64,000 bases of DNA from Mycogone perniciosa (Eukaryota; Ascomycota; Sordariomycetes; Hypocreales; Hypocreaceae): contig JAOALB010000101.1 in NCBI GenBank assembly GCA_025331125.1, positions 1 to 64,000 on the forward strand, in the 5' to 3' direction. The notes beneath the pieces were generated by a model. That model was given only the letters and a program-made list of their open reading frames with translations, was not told where the DNA came from and searched no databases. Shown one piece after another: positions 48,118-58,799 of this stretch (the stretch's first letter is position 1; the number at the start of each line of letters is the position of its first letter). The position numbers were made by a program, and so were the translations under genes.

Positions 48118-48501
48118 TTATAACACTCTGTTATGCGGTATCCTGGATGATGGACATGATAGAGCGATCTCTTTCAGAAGCTGATTTTCTCTGACTGGCG
48201 TTAATACTACTATAGGCGAAGATTTTTCATTCCATTTTCACAGCCTTCTTACAAAGGATTTCCTTAAGAAAAAGGAAAGAGAGATAAATAGGGGCTCAAG
48301 AGCAGAGGAGTCACAGGCAGAGATACACGAGGAGTCGCAATATAACAACTATCATACTAACTTTGATTTTCATAGCCCGCAGCTTCAGAGATACATACGT
48401 ATATATACTCTTTAGATAATATATTATATTTGCAGGTACAGGACTAATACTTCCCTTGTTCTAGTATCCTTTATCCTCTGCCTCCCTTTCCCCTTTTGTT
48501 C
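48118..48501. other. Low-RIP, GC-balanced block of unknown nature
   Basis: CpA is common and composition is near balanced from TGTTATAACACTCTGTTATG up to the CTCTGCCTCCCTTTCCCC tract, in sharp contrast to both sides. There is no open frame. The TG start, the lack of coding and the pyrimidine-rich end would suit a solo LTR or an untranslated promoter region, but no second copy exists in the window to prove this. Confidence 0.35.
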
Positions 48502-48824
48502 TGTAATATAGCCGACAGTTCGACAGTTAAAGAAGCTTCCTACCCGAAATCCCCAGAGGGGAGAGCCCCACCTTTTATCTGCTGGGACCGAAAGGAAGCA
48601 GAGACTTCCAGAAACTAATGGAGGAGGCGAGTCTATACAGCCCTCCCCCCCAAGATCTAGACTGAAACTATATAAACACTTTCCTCTGTCCGGCGAAACG
48701 TAGCGAACAGAGACCTCTCAGGCCCCTGGCTCCTACCGACCTACTGCCTAGATAAGACTTATATATTTAGATATTAGCAGTCGTTAATAATAATAAAAAA
48801 AATAAAGAAAATAGCCGACAGTTC
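48502..48824 (+). mobile_element. Short non-RIPped insertion, SINE-like or solo LTR
   Basis: ATAGCCGACAGTTC occurs at 48,508-48,521 and again at 48,811-48,824. The 289 bp between the copies end in an A-rich tail (TAATAATAATAAAAAAAATAA) directly before the second copy. That is the signature of a retroposed SINE or a truncated LINE with a 14-bp target duplication. The insert is GC-balanced, with a TATA-like ACTATATAAACAC at about 48,667 and a short CTCTGT...ACAGAG hairpin around GGCGAAACG. Alternatively 48,502-48,820 is a solo LTR (TGTAAT...CGACA) flanked by GTTC. No clear Pol III boxes were seen. Confidence 0.55.
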
Positions 48825-49585
48825 TATTAATTGCACTAAAACTGGCCGCGACATAAAGCAGAAAGCTTATTAATTCCCTTTATATTGTAGGGAATTAAGA
48901 GATAAACTTAATTTATTTGGCTATATATTAGAAAGGATGCGAGAAAGTATAGGTATAATTCCTGTTTTATATTCTTAAGCGTCTTAATCCTGGAAGTCCT
49001 ATACGCTAAGCTGTATTATATATATTAAACCCGCATTTTATAATACCTAGCTCGCTACCCCTAGTAGTAAAAGTTTTCACTTTACTAGTTGGCAGGCTAT
49101 CGCTTTTAGATTACTGTTAGGCGTCCTCTGCAAACTAATAGGCGCAGTCAGTTTCTCGTAAATAAAGTATTATCTACTACCTAGCTTTAATATTACCTAT
49201 ACTTAATAGCTTAAATCTTTAAATTAAAGAGCCTTAGCTAATAATTTAATTTTCTTTTATAAATTAGTTAATAGCGCGGAAAAGGGAGTCTTTAAATATA
49301 GTAAAATTATCCTTTAGTATATATTTATTTATATATACTATTTAGCCTCTATTAATATTTATTTCTATTAGTTTTAGAGTAAAGCTGTAAGTTTTTAACT
49401 TAATCTTTTAATAATCTATATAGATAGATATTTTGCGCCTATATAACCTTTAAACTCCCTGCAGTTTAATAAGGGGAATTACTGCCTATCCTCTTTTTTT
49501 ATCCGGATATTAATTATTAACGCTAAAGCAAAAGCAACCCCTGCCTGTAAAGGACGTATAACCATTAAAACGATAGAGACCACAA
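48825..49585. other. AT-rich region with no recognisable gene
   Basis: RIP resumes at about 48,845. Nothing coding or repetitive was identified before the low-RIP patch that starts near 49,540. Confidence 0.45.
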
Positions 49586-49589
49586 GTAA

Positions 49590-52530
49590 TCCCCTAGCGG
49601 AGGGAGCGTGACTTAGATGTCAATAACTCCGATAGCTCTCTAACCACTTATAAGACTGATAATGACTTCTAACCTGGATACAATAAAGATAATAAAGATG
49701 TCCAAGACAATAATAATTCCAATCAAGCGCTGACTAAAATAGTGCTAGAGGCTAAAAAAGGAGAAAGGGCATCTGGAGTAAGAATCTCTTGGCCTTAAGG
49801 GAGATTTTTTGCTAACTGGTAGTTTTACTTTAAGCCCCAGCTATTTAGCGTTAATGAAAAGCGCTTTTGCACAATATATTATATAACAGTGGCCGATAGT
49901 CTTAAATATAGACGATATCTTTACATTATTTATTAATATACAATTAAAGACTTGCCAATAGATTAAACACCTTTAAAGTTAAAAGATCTTTATTGTTTAA
50001 TAAATATAGGAGCCACTAAAGCAATACTGGAATTGTCTTTATTAAGAACTTAAAACTTATATAAATTGCATTAGCGCAGGCTTACTGCCTTGATAACTCT
50101 ATATTCTAATAAAAAAAATCATATTAAATAAATAATAAAGGTAAGAATTCCTAGCTTTAAATAGTATTATATTAAAATATTAATAGATTTATTTTATATA
50201 TAAGTAAAGTTTCCCTTTTAAGTATTAAAGGTTACATTTCTATAATCTAAAGATTTAAGCCTATAAAGTCTATAGTATATAATTGCTTATTCTTCTCGAT
50301 TAAACTAATAAATATCTGGATTTATAGGTTAAAACCTTTAGAATCAGTACAGTAAAGTTAAAGAAAACCGTCTACTTAATAAATAGAGGCTACTCTATTA
50401 AAGAATATTAAAAAGAGTTAAAAAAGGATTAAATATTAATTGCAAATTCTTTACAGAGCTTAAAATAAAAATATACTTAATATTAAATGCATTATAAATC
50501 TGTTTAAAAGTTATAGTGTTATTATTTTATAGTCTATACTTATAACTAGGTTTAGTTATAGCAGTATATTATCTGCAATAAAATATTTATAGCGGGAGAA
50601 AAAAAGGTTTTTATAATTAAAGAAGTATTTTTTAATTATATATACTACTAAAAAATCTAAACTATTCCTTTAAGCGACTATAAAGTATTTAACTTTCACT
50701 ACTTTTATATTTTTATATAATATAATCTTTTTATATTAAAAAAGCTTAATTTAACATCAATAAAGTATTTAATCTATAGAAATAGTAAAAGGCTATAGAA
50801 AAGTTTAAATTAATAGCTGGAAACTATTTTAATTTACTACCCTTATAAAATAAGGGAAAAAGGTTAATTAACTAATAGGTATATTTTTCTTCTTTTTAAA
50901 GTTTACTTTTAACTAATATTTAAAAATAGGTAAAGTACTATATTATATTATAAAACTTATTATCAGGCTAACTAATAAACTAGTTTACTAGTATTTTTAG
51001 CAGTAAAATATAAAGATATATTAGCTAGAGAATATTTGGAGGAAGTTATTAAATCGATTGCTAAAAAGGGAATCTTTACTTTTAAAGGGTCTTTTTAAGT
51101 TAGTAAAATAAAAGTAGCGCTTTTAAAATCTAGATAAAGATAAGAGCGAAATTCAGGATAAAGAGGTTAAAGTATACACCTAGCGCCTTAATAAATATAA
51201 AGTAAGCAGTAATAATATAAATAGGAATATTAATAATATTATAAAAAATCCTCCCTTTATCTATACTTTTTAACGCAATATAGTTAAGGATTCTAATAAG
51301 ATATTAGCGATCTATTAACGATAAAGGATATAGTTAATAGCTTTACGCTATTGCCTTGCCCGCTTAGTTTAATAGCTGGAATAGCAATACTATAGAGAAG
51401 TAAGTATATATCGACTTTCTATTTAATAAATCTGGGAATAGTAAAGGCCTCCAGCCTAATAAAAGTAACGAAAATTCCTAAAAAGATAAGCACAATTCCA
51501 ATTAACCCAGCCACTAACTAGAGTTATTATAAAATACAGATAAAGAATTAAAGCAGTAGCTAAAGGCTGGAAATAAAGAAAACTGTTAAAAAAGCTTAAA
51601 CTTAAAAGGATAAATTAATAATAACTATAATAATAAAAACCATAACAATAACAATAACCCTATAATTAAAAGCAATAATAGCATTATAGTTATAGAAGAT
51701 AAGTATTAGTTTTACCTGTCCTTTAAAGACTTACAATATTTAAAGAAAAGTCTTTTTAAACTTTTTAATTAAAGTAAAATAGCGTTAAATGATTGCCGAA
51801 ATCGGTTTAAGACGCTATTGCAGGTTATTAATAACGGCAAAAGTTTTAATTTTCTATATATTTACAGGGATTTAGTTAAAAAAGCAATATACGTAAATAA
51901 AGAATAAGAAAATTTAAGTGTTACTGTAAAAGATACAATTAAACTAGCGAAACTTTTAAGAGAATAGTAGTAAACTTTAAGCCTTTACAGTAACTTTAAA
52001 AACTAACAATAAAAGCTATATAAAATCTTAAATAGAATTAAGAATACACCTACTATAATAAAATATATTTAGGAAAAGTTATATAAATGTAAAGTGCTTT
52101 TAAAAGACTTTTCAGAAAAAAAAGGGCCTTGGTTAAAGAGTGCAATAAACAGGGTTTTAACAGATATAATCCTTCACTTATAGATTAAAAAGAATAAAGG
52201 GATTTAAAGGATTTTAAATATTTAGTTAAGCATTTAAATAACGCATTTATTTTAAAAGAGAAAGTATTCCAATAGCAAAACGAGAAAATCTATAAGCTAA
52301 TAGGAAAAGGGGAAGCCTAAGATAATATCTTAATAAAGGTAAAACTAATAAAAGGGGTTTACTAAAACAGATAGTTCTATAATATACTACTGCAGTTATA
52401 GCAGTATTCTATTTTAAGGCATTATAAAGATAAAGGGGGTATAGAAATAAAGATATATACGCTTAATACCCCTGGATATTAAGGCAAAGTATTAAGGGGA
52501 AAGGCATTTAAAAAGTAGAGGAATAAGTTT
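49590..52530 (+). pseudogene. Asn-rich unrecognised gene, RIP-inactivated
   Basis: Two well-preserved parts share one plus-strand frame. 49,600-49,800 reads RERDLDVNNSDSSLTTYKTD, YNKDNKDVQDNNNSNQALTK and EAKKGERASGVRISWP. 51,480-51,790 reads KKDKHNSNQPSHQLELL (TAA read as Gln), then an Asn-rich run and SIIVIEDKYQFYLSFKDLQY. A later part (52,134-52,530), in another frame, gives EKIYKLIGKGEA and GGIEIKIYTLNTPGYQGK. The region between, 50,000-51,450, is too mutated to follow. Stops are TAA and TAG at former Gln positions. The low-complexity Asn/Lys segments and helical stretches suggest a regulatory or structural protein. No domain is recognised, and it may be two genes. Confidence 0.45.
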
Positions 52531-52871
52531 TAGGCAACGGCAAAATATCTTTAGCCTTTAATATATAAATCTTAAATAATTAAATTTCTATATTAGCCTT
52601 TATGCTAGGTATAAGTAAAAGGAGTTAGTTTTACTATCTTCTCTTTCTCTCCCTATTTAATTGCTATACTAATTTTATGCTAAATATATTGTTTTTTCTT
52701 TACTATAAATTTCTAAAATTAAGATAGAATGTCTATTAATCTATGAATGGGGACAGCGCATTTATTATTATAGAAGTCAATACGGAATCTCTTTTATAGC
52801 TCAGACTCACTATTTAAGAGGTATACTTAAACCCCCTCGCGACCGAAAAGTAAGGCAATGTGGTATTAAAA

Positions 52872-54518
52872 ATAATACTCTAAAAGCTGGCCGCTGAAAT
52901 TATCGAATATATCGCCAAGCACCTTCATCTAAAAGATATAGTAATGCTTAGGGTATGCTGCCGGCGATTTGCAGACATTTTAGCCTCGCTTTACTTAGTG
53001 GTGGCAGTTTAGTTTAATATTAATAATTATGACTTTTAAGGAATTGTCCTCTCTCTAGTAAGGCCTCCGGAGCGTAAAGACGTATCGGATCAGGATTTTA
53101 CGCCTTTCCAATTACTATTAACAGAAAGTCTAAAAACGCTTTAGATATTTAAGAAATATAAAGTAAACTAGTATATATCTATACAAGTATCTGTATATTT
53201 ACTTTAACTATTAAGTTATATTTATTTGTACTGGTATTGCTGGACTTGGCCAGATCTAAGATTAAGTACTGGATTATGCTGGTATAGACTTAGGTTTTGC
53301 GCTTGTTTAGGAGGCGGCTCTGCTTCCACCTGCTTGCAGATTATAAACTGCTTATGCAATAGATGTCAGAAGTTTATTAATGATTCACCGTGCTAAAAAT
53401 GTATATTACATTGCTAGGAGCTCCCTTAGTTGTCTTTACTGAGCCCCGTTTACGTCGCTGCTATCCGAGGAGAGGATAAGATTATAGAGTTTATCCTTTA
53501 GTAATGCACTATAGTTAATATTAATAACAGATAAAGCCTAAAGGACTGAATTAGTCCCCTTTACCTATTTATTATATATAACTGGCTCTTTATTGCAAAG
53601 CAGCTATTATAATAGGGATATCCACTTAGTATACTAGGATTTGGATCTATAGCCCTTTACTGCGCTGCTGCTAAAGGTCATTTATGCCTAGTAGAACACT
53701 TAATAAATATTTACAGCCAAGATATTAATACTAAAGATTATTGGGGATTCACTTTACTTATACTATATATTTTATCGCTAAATTCAGCACCTAGCCCTAG
53801 ATTAATAGAGGATAAGAAATTATCTAAATTGTTTGACCTTAGTGCTAATGTTAATGCTAGAGGTTTGAAAAATTACATTTCCCTGCGCATCGCTTTATTA
53901 AATGGTCGCTTTAATATAGCTCTGAGAGTCCTTAAGAGAGGGTATAGCTTAGCTCTATTCGATAATAAACTACCTATACAGGATCGGCTCTGCCTATTTA
54001 ATGGGAATAGTGCTACTTGTACCCCGGACGTTATTACGAGCAGTTTTCTCGTGGCCTTGCATAAACGTATTAGTGACCAGGACCAGCTCTAAGGCTATTG
54101 GCGCCTCGTTGCGAGACATTTACTCTCCCCTGGTGATGCTGATGTTAATGATGTCATTTTTGCCCTGTCTGCAATATATAGAAACTCTGCTGAACAGTCC
54201 TCTCGTTCTTAGAATCGAAAGAAAGCTAAGGCTCTCGAATAACTCGGTCGATTTATGAAAGCTTATATACTGTATACTAATAGTGCAATAACCTATTTAA
54301 AATAGGGCCAACTACTGATAGAAGGTATGAAAGAGACCTGTAAGTAGACTAAGCGTTCTATTTACAGTCTTATAGTAGATTTAGTATACTATAGTGGGCC
54401 GAAGTATAGTTGAGAGGCAGTCTTTATAGGCCGAGCTACTAAAGCTAGGAGGAATTCTAGAGGGAGGAAGCGAATATAGGAAATGCCGCTAAGCCTAGAT
54501 AAACGTCGCAAAGTGTAA
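52872..54518 (+). pseudogene. F-box/ankyrin-repeat protein, RIP-inactivated
   Basis: A single frame of about 549 codons with no net indel from 52,872 to a TAA at 54,518; the start ATG is probably an ATA at 52,872 or 52,875. An F-box lies at the N terminus (KLAAEIIEYIAKHLHLKDI, then LRVCCRRFADILASL). Ankyrin-type units follow: RGEDKIIEFIL near 53,466; IALYCAAAKGHLCLVEHLI with INTKDYWGFTLL at 53,650-53,760; then LFDLSANVNARGLKNYISLR and ALLNGRFNIALRVLKRGYSL at 53,826-53,955. The C terminus is basic (ATKARRNSRGRKRI, LSLDKRRKV). F-box proteins recruit substrates to SCF ubiquitin ligases, with ankyrins as the binding part. Stops fall at Gln or Trp codons and are fewer than in the transposons. CpA is better kept here. 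Confidence 0.8.
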
Positions 54519-54577
54519 TATAATTTCTTTCAGCTAATTTAAAAGCCCTTAGTCTAAAGGAGACAGTGCCTTTATTA

Positions 54578-55732
54578 ATAGTTTTTAAAGGTAGATATAA
54601 AGCTTTGGAGTTTATAGCCAGGGAAGCCAAAGACATGATTGTTAAGTAAATAGAATTACTAGACTAGCTTGTTTTCGCATCCTGTATTTAAAAATAGCTG
54701 CTATGGGAAGTATATAAAACCTATAAATATCGCTAACTCGATAGAGCGAATGCCTACCCTGCCACTTAGGCTAACTATTATATCGGAGCAATATTCTCTA
54801 CTTTAGCCCAGTCTAGGTTAAAGCAGGACCCGGACTTAGCCGGTTTTTATACTAGTTAGCTTAAAATATACATTTAAATATAGGCTATATTAGCTATAAT
54901 TAAAGATATAGGTTTATATATAAAATAGCAATAAAGTATTTTAGGTAAAACTTATATTTAAAAATACTAGAGTCTGAGATAACCCTCTTCTATTATAAAG
55001 GATATACTAACCCCTTTAAATATTAATTTACTGTATAATAGCCAGGACTATCTAAGAGTTTTACCTTATACCTCTCGACTATAAGAACTCGATATTGGCC
55101 AGTTTACTAAATCTAGTGTTACTGCTATTATTTCTTCCCTGTTTTATAAAGCAATTTCTTTATAAGATTTAGGAAATTCTCGCTATAGTTAAGATAGCCT
55201 AAAGCTAGGAATACCGAATCTCAGCCGCCTTATTATTAAATAGGGTAGAAGATAACCTAGGTTAATATAGATTAAGATTATCGTGGCCTATATTATTTAA
55301 TCCTTACACTTATAGTAATATATATATAGTCTATATATACCCGGGGTATAATTAGTATAGTACCTCTATAAGTAATAGTGGAAGGAGAACTAGGCATTTT
55401 AGGCCCTGTATATTGCTCTGTTAAAGATCTACTACTGGCTCTGCTGTAATATAAATGATACCCTTAATCGAATAGGATATTCTATACACCCTACTAGCGA
55501 GAGCACCCCTGCCTTATAGTGCGCGTTAAACTACAGTACCCGCTAAATGCTAAGCTAGAAGTACTAGAATGGCCTTTTAAAGGAAGCTGCCTTGCAGGCT
55601 TATAATTAAGTACCTGATAAGCATGCTGCATTAAGGTTACGTTATGCTTTAACCCCCTGCATTAACGCAGGTTGCCTTACTCCGATTACTTAACTTAGTT
55701 GCACTATAAAGGGAATTAGGAGGGAAGTGTAA
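54578..55732 (+). pseudogene. Unrecognised 384-codon gene, frame intact but nonsense-riddled
   Basis: One frame runs from about 54,578 (an ATA that may have been ATG) to TAA at 55,730-55,732 without any indel. Blocks include VFKGRYKALEFIAREAKDMI, LDRANAYPAT, YYIGAIFSTLAQSRLKQDPD, LAGFYTSQLKIYI, LRVLPYTSRL, FTKSSVTAIISSLFYKAISL, LGIPNLSRLIIK, NDTLNRIGYSIHPTSESTPA, GLLKEAALQAYN, VPDKHAALRLRYALTPCINA and SCTIKGIRREV. The protein is helical with a Cys-containing C terminus. It starts 60 bp after the F-box gene on the same strand. The frame can be extended upstream into the F-box gene's 3' end, so the true start is uncertain. No family is recognised. Confidence 0.6.
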
Positions 55733-56725
55733 AGTATAGACTAATATACACTCACTTATATATACCTATATAAAAAAAGGAGAGATATAGATTATAATTT
55801 GAAGTTACTGTGATTCTGTCTATATATATTAGTTTTACTGTTAATTCCCTGCAATAATATATACTGTATATATATTTAGCGTAACCTGGATATTTTGTCT
55901 ACTCGCTAAGTATACTGTATAAAACTATTATTATTAACTAGCAGTATATCTATAAATTATAAAGTTAAATTTCTAGGGGTATATTTATTTAAATTTATAT
56001 ATATATAAAATTTAACCTATATTTTATAAATATTTCCTAGCTAAAAAATAAGTAAACCTACTATTATTTTAGCTATAAAATAAACTTAATAAGATTTTAC
56101 TTTTATAATAAATTTAATTTCTTAAATATAGATTAGTTAGTTTTAGTTAAGCTTATATTCCTTAAAATAGTTAATATAAGTTTTAGTGCAGGTATATTAA
56201 AGCTAATAAGTGTAATAGTAGGCTATCCTGCCTTATATATAATAACTTATCTAAACATTAAATCTATTTAAAAGGATTTAGTTTTGCCTTTATAGCGCTC
56301 TTTAATTTTAACTCTCTTAATTATAAATAGCTTGCCTACTTTTAGCCAGTATTTCCTATATACTACTTATTACTGCAGACTGGCTTAAAGGCAGGCAATT
56401 ACTATTTAGCTTAAAGTAGTTTTAAATTAGCACTTAGCATTACGCTTAGTTATTTCCTCTTTAATTAGTAAGGGTTTTAATATTTAAAAAATTAAATACT
56501 TTATACTAGTGCTTAAAGCCTAGGCCTAACTTAGATACCTCTATAATAGCTTTAAGATCTTAACAGCTATTTAATTTTATTTATTAAGAAAAGTATTATT
56601 ATTTATTAAAGCGCTTATAAACATTTAAGATATTTAAACTATACAGTATATAAAGTAGGCCACTTAATATTTATCAATTCTTTGCTGCTCTTTACTTTCT
56701 ATTTAAATTAAGTGTAAGTTTAACT
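55733..56725. other. AT-rich intergenic region
   Basis: After the gene's stop the sequence becomes strongly RIP-like again. Nothing coding was seen. Poly-T/A and TATATA runs occur around 55,990-56,010. Confidence 0.5.
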
Positions 56726-56727
56726 AA

Positions 56728-57423
56728 TTGAAGCGGCAGTAAAAGATTAAAAGCTGGCCGGATAGGTTAAAAGATAAAAGACTAGTATTTAAAGAGAGAA
56801 CTCGGGAGAGATTCTGCCTAATTCTAGTAGCTACTCTAGCTTTTAGAAGCTAGTGTAAACTAAATCCTAATAAGCTTAAAGAGCTCCAGCAAAAGTTTAC
56901 AGAAGCCACAAGTTTAAACAAGCTCAGGCAGAAGGAAATCGAAAAGCTTTTTAACTCTAAAAACGCCCCCGAGAATAAGTTTAGAGAACTATAGGCGGCG
57001 TATAAATCTGCGCGGAAAGATATCGAGGAGCTTTATGCATATAACGCAAATTTACAGCACGAATTTGCCAGAGCACTACAGGAAGCCAACACGCATTACC
57101 AGATCGACTTGAACAACCTCGCCATTCTTAATGGCCAGTACCAGACTGACTTGAACAACCTTGCCATCCTTAATGACCAGTACTAGCAAAAGCTTAAACA
57201 AGTTAAAAGCCAGCTTGCAAAAGCCTTTGTTAAAGCATAATAGCTCTGTACCTAGGCTGAATGGTTTACATCCTTTAATGGTAGGGAATAATAGCAGCTT
57301 ACTATTGAAATATAAAGACGAGGGTAAACAGCCAAGGACGCCGGATTCTTAGGAAACAGAAAAATAAAGGCCCTTTTGCAAGACTATTAGCGATATACTT
57401 TAGTTAATGTATATTCAATTTAA
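56728..57423 (+). pseudogene. Coiled-coil protein gene, RIP-inactivated
   Basis: A single plus-strand frame of about 230 codons ending at TAA 57,421-57,423, broken only by TAG and TAA where Gln or Trp is expected. It reads DRLKDKRLVFKERTRERFCL, NPNKLKELQQKFTEATSLNK, LRQKEIEKLFNSKNAPENKF, YKSARKDIEELYAYNANLQH and EFARALQEANTHYQIDLNNL, followed by a tandem repeat, then KLKQVKSQLAKAFVKA and AEWFTSFNGRE. Heptad-like, highly charged helices indicate a coiled coil. CpA is common between 56,880 and 57,200, so RIP is light there. The upstream limit is uncertain: CAA-type stops appear before 56,761. Function is unknown. Confidence 0.6.
57097..57180 (+). repeat. 42-bp tandem duplication
   Basis: Two copies, 57,097-57,138 and 57,139-57,180, each encode the 14-residue unit YQxDLNNLAILNxQ. 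They differ at only a few bases (ATC/ACT, CTC/CTT, ATT/ATC, GGC/GAC). In-frame and nearly identical, it looks like a recent or conserved duplication inside the coiled coil. Confidence 0.9.
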
Positions 57424-57890
57424 TGCAATCTTTGCTAATAGGAATTTTCAAGCTGTGTTTTCAATTATAGCTAATCTGCTATATCTATCCTAATCGTCTA
57501 ATTAGTTTTATACTTAATTATTAATAAAACCTAATCGACTAGTTACTATACTCCTATAGCCTTTACTATATATATATAACTCTTGTATTGAAAGGTCTAG
57601 AGGCAAGAGACTATATAGATTAGTATATTTTAATATAAAAGAATAAAGCCAAGAAACATTTCTATTTAATAATGCTTTCAGGCCTAGTCAGTGCTTAATC
57701 GCTGTTATGTAATATAGTAGCTATTATGTTTTAGTGTATACGCCCAAGCTCTGTATCCTAATTTATAAATATTGCATTTGCCTGCTTCCTGGATAGTTTT
57801 ACTAAGCGATACTTCACTACTGCAAGCAGTAGTACACAAATCCTATACTGGCCTCTTAACTGCTACTTAATCTAACCGAGTATAGAACTG
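57424..57890. other. Intergenic region, no recognisable feature
   Basis: Moderately RIP-affected, becoming less so towards 57,700. A minus-strand frame may extend into it (CVLLLAVVKYRLVKLSRK near 57,830) as the tail of the neighbouring membrane-protein remnant. Confidence 0.4.
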
Positions 57891-57892
57891 AG

Positions 57893-58330
57893 AAGAATTA
57901 TAAACCCCCCTATAAAAGCCAATGCACTATTTAGTACTATTAACATTAACTGTAGTTTAATGTAACTGTTTTCGCTGAGAATCTGGAATGGTTCCCGACT
58001 ATCCCACCAAATTATTAAAGCTATAATTACCACACAAAAATGTAATGCCATAAGTATAGCCCATAAAGATTCAACTCCAGATTAGGTTAGCTTTTAGAGG
58101 GCAATCCTGAATCTATTGTGGAAGAGGAGGATAACCTTAAAAAAGATAAATCTTATCTTTCCAGGTCGATAGGTGTTGTTTAATGGATATACAAGCTTAA
58201 TTATCTGCACTATCTTAGCAATAATCTTCTCCCTGGTAACCATAAAAGAATACCTCGGCACTATTAATAAAAAGTACAGTAACCCTTTTCTAGGCAACCA
58301 GGCAGGGGTAATTAAAGAAGGTGGCAAGAT
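57893..58330 (-). pseudogene. Membrane-protein remnant
   Basis: On the minus strand one frame runs from about 58,327 to a TAG near 57,893, with only two internal TAAs (about 58,092 and 58,080). The first part is PPSLITPAWLPRKGLLYFLL, then KIVQIIKLVYPLNN. The second part has two clear hydrophobic segments, LWAILMALHFCVVIIALIIW and MLIVLNSALAFIGGFIILL, separated by DSREPFQILSENSYIK. It looks like a small membrane protein with at least two transmembrane helices. The opposite strand over 58,173-58,355 is also open (60 codons, with SLIICTILAIIFSLVTIKEY), so strand choice for that half is uncertain. Confidence 0.4.
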
Positions 58331-58479
58331 GTCCTATTCTAGAGGATATAAATAAAGCTGCTAATATAAGCCTAGAGATAGAGAGGAGACAGCTAGTCAG
58401 AATTAATGCCTAATTGCTTTAAAGAAGTAAAATGGACCACTTTAATGCCTAAAACGTTTAATAGTAATCATTATCTCGC

Positions 58480-58790
58480 TTCTTTAATAGAATTATCCAC
58501 TAAAGGTAAAGGATGAGGAAGACTATTATCCCAGTGAACGTAATCGATATTTCAATAATTTAAAGAAATGCAACTTCTATCTCTTTATACACTATAAAGG
58601 AAAATCTTATTTTAGAATAGTGGCAAGGTTACTAGGAGCGGATATAGAATAAGAGCGAAATATAGCTATATTTAAAGTAGCAAACACCCAAGATATATAG
58701 GGGTTTTAATTACCTACTACAGGTACTTTAGGCCAATGCCTAACTGCAGTCTTAACCCCGGATATATTGCATTTAGAGTAAGTTATTATA
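58480..58790 (+). pseudogene. Unrecognised gene fragment
   Basis: A plus-strand frame from about 58,490 reads NYPLKVKDEEDYYPSERNRY, FNNLKKCNFYLFIHYKGKSY, FRIVARLLGADIE, ERNIAIFKVANTQDI, then LPTTGTLGQCLTAVLTPDIL, with TAA and TAG only at plausible Gln or Trp positions. CpA content is intermediate. There is no known domain. A second frame is also partly readable over the same bases, so the call is tentative. Confidence 0.35.
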
Positions 58791-58799
58791 TTATATTAA

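Noticed and set aside
48502..48824. Hammerhead ribozyme (retrozyme) around GGCGAAACG
   Set aside because: The CTGATGA core is missing, so the conserved hammerhead fold cannot form.
54001..54258. 85-codon open frame
   Set aside because: The neighbouring frame continues the F-box/ankyrin protein through this interval (LVARHLLSPGDADVNDV), so this is a shadow.
57161..57352. 63-codon open frame
   Set aside because: It is out of frame with the coiled-coil protein whose repeats and Gln-type stops occupy the same bases.
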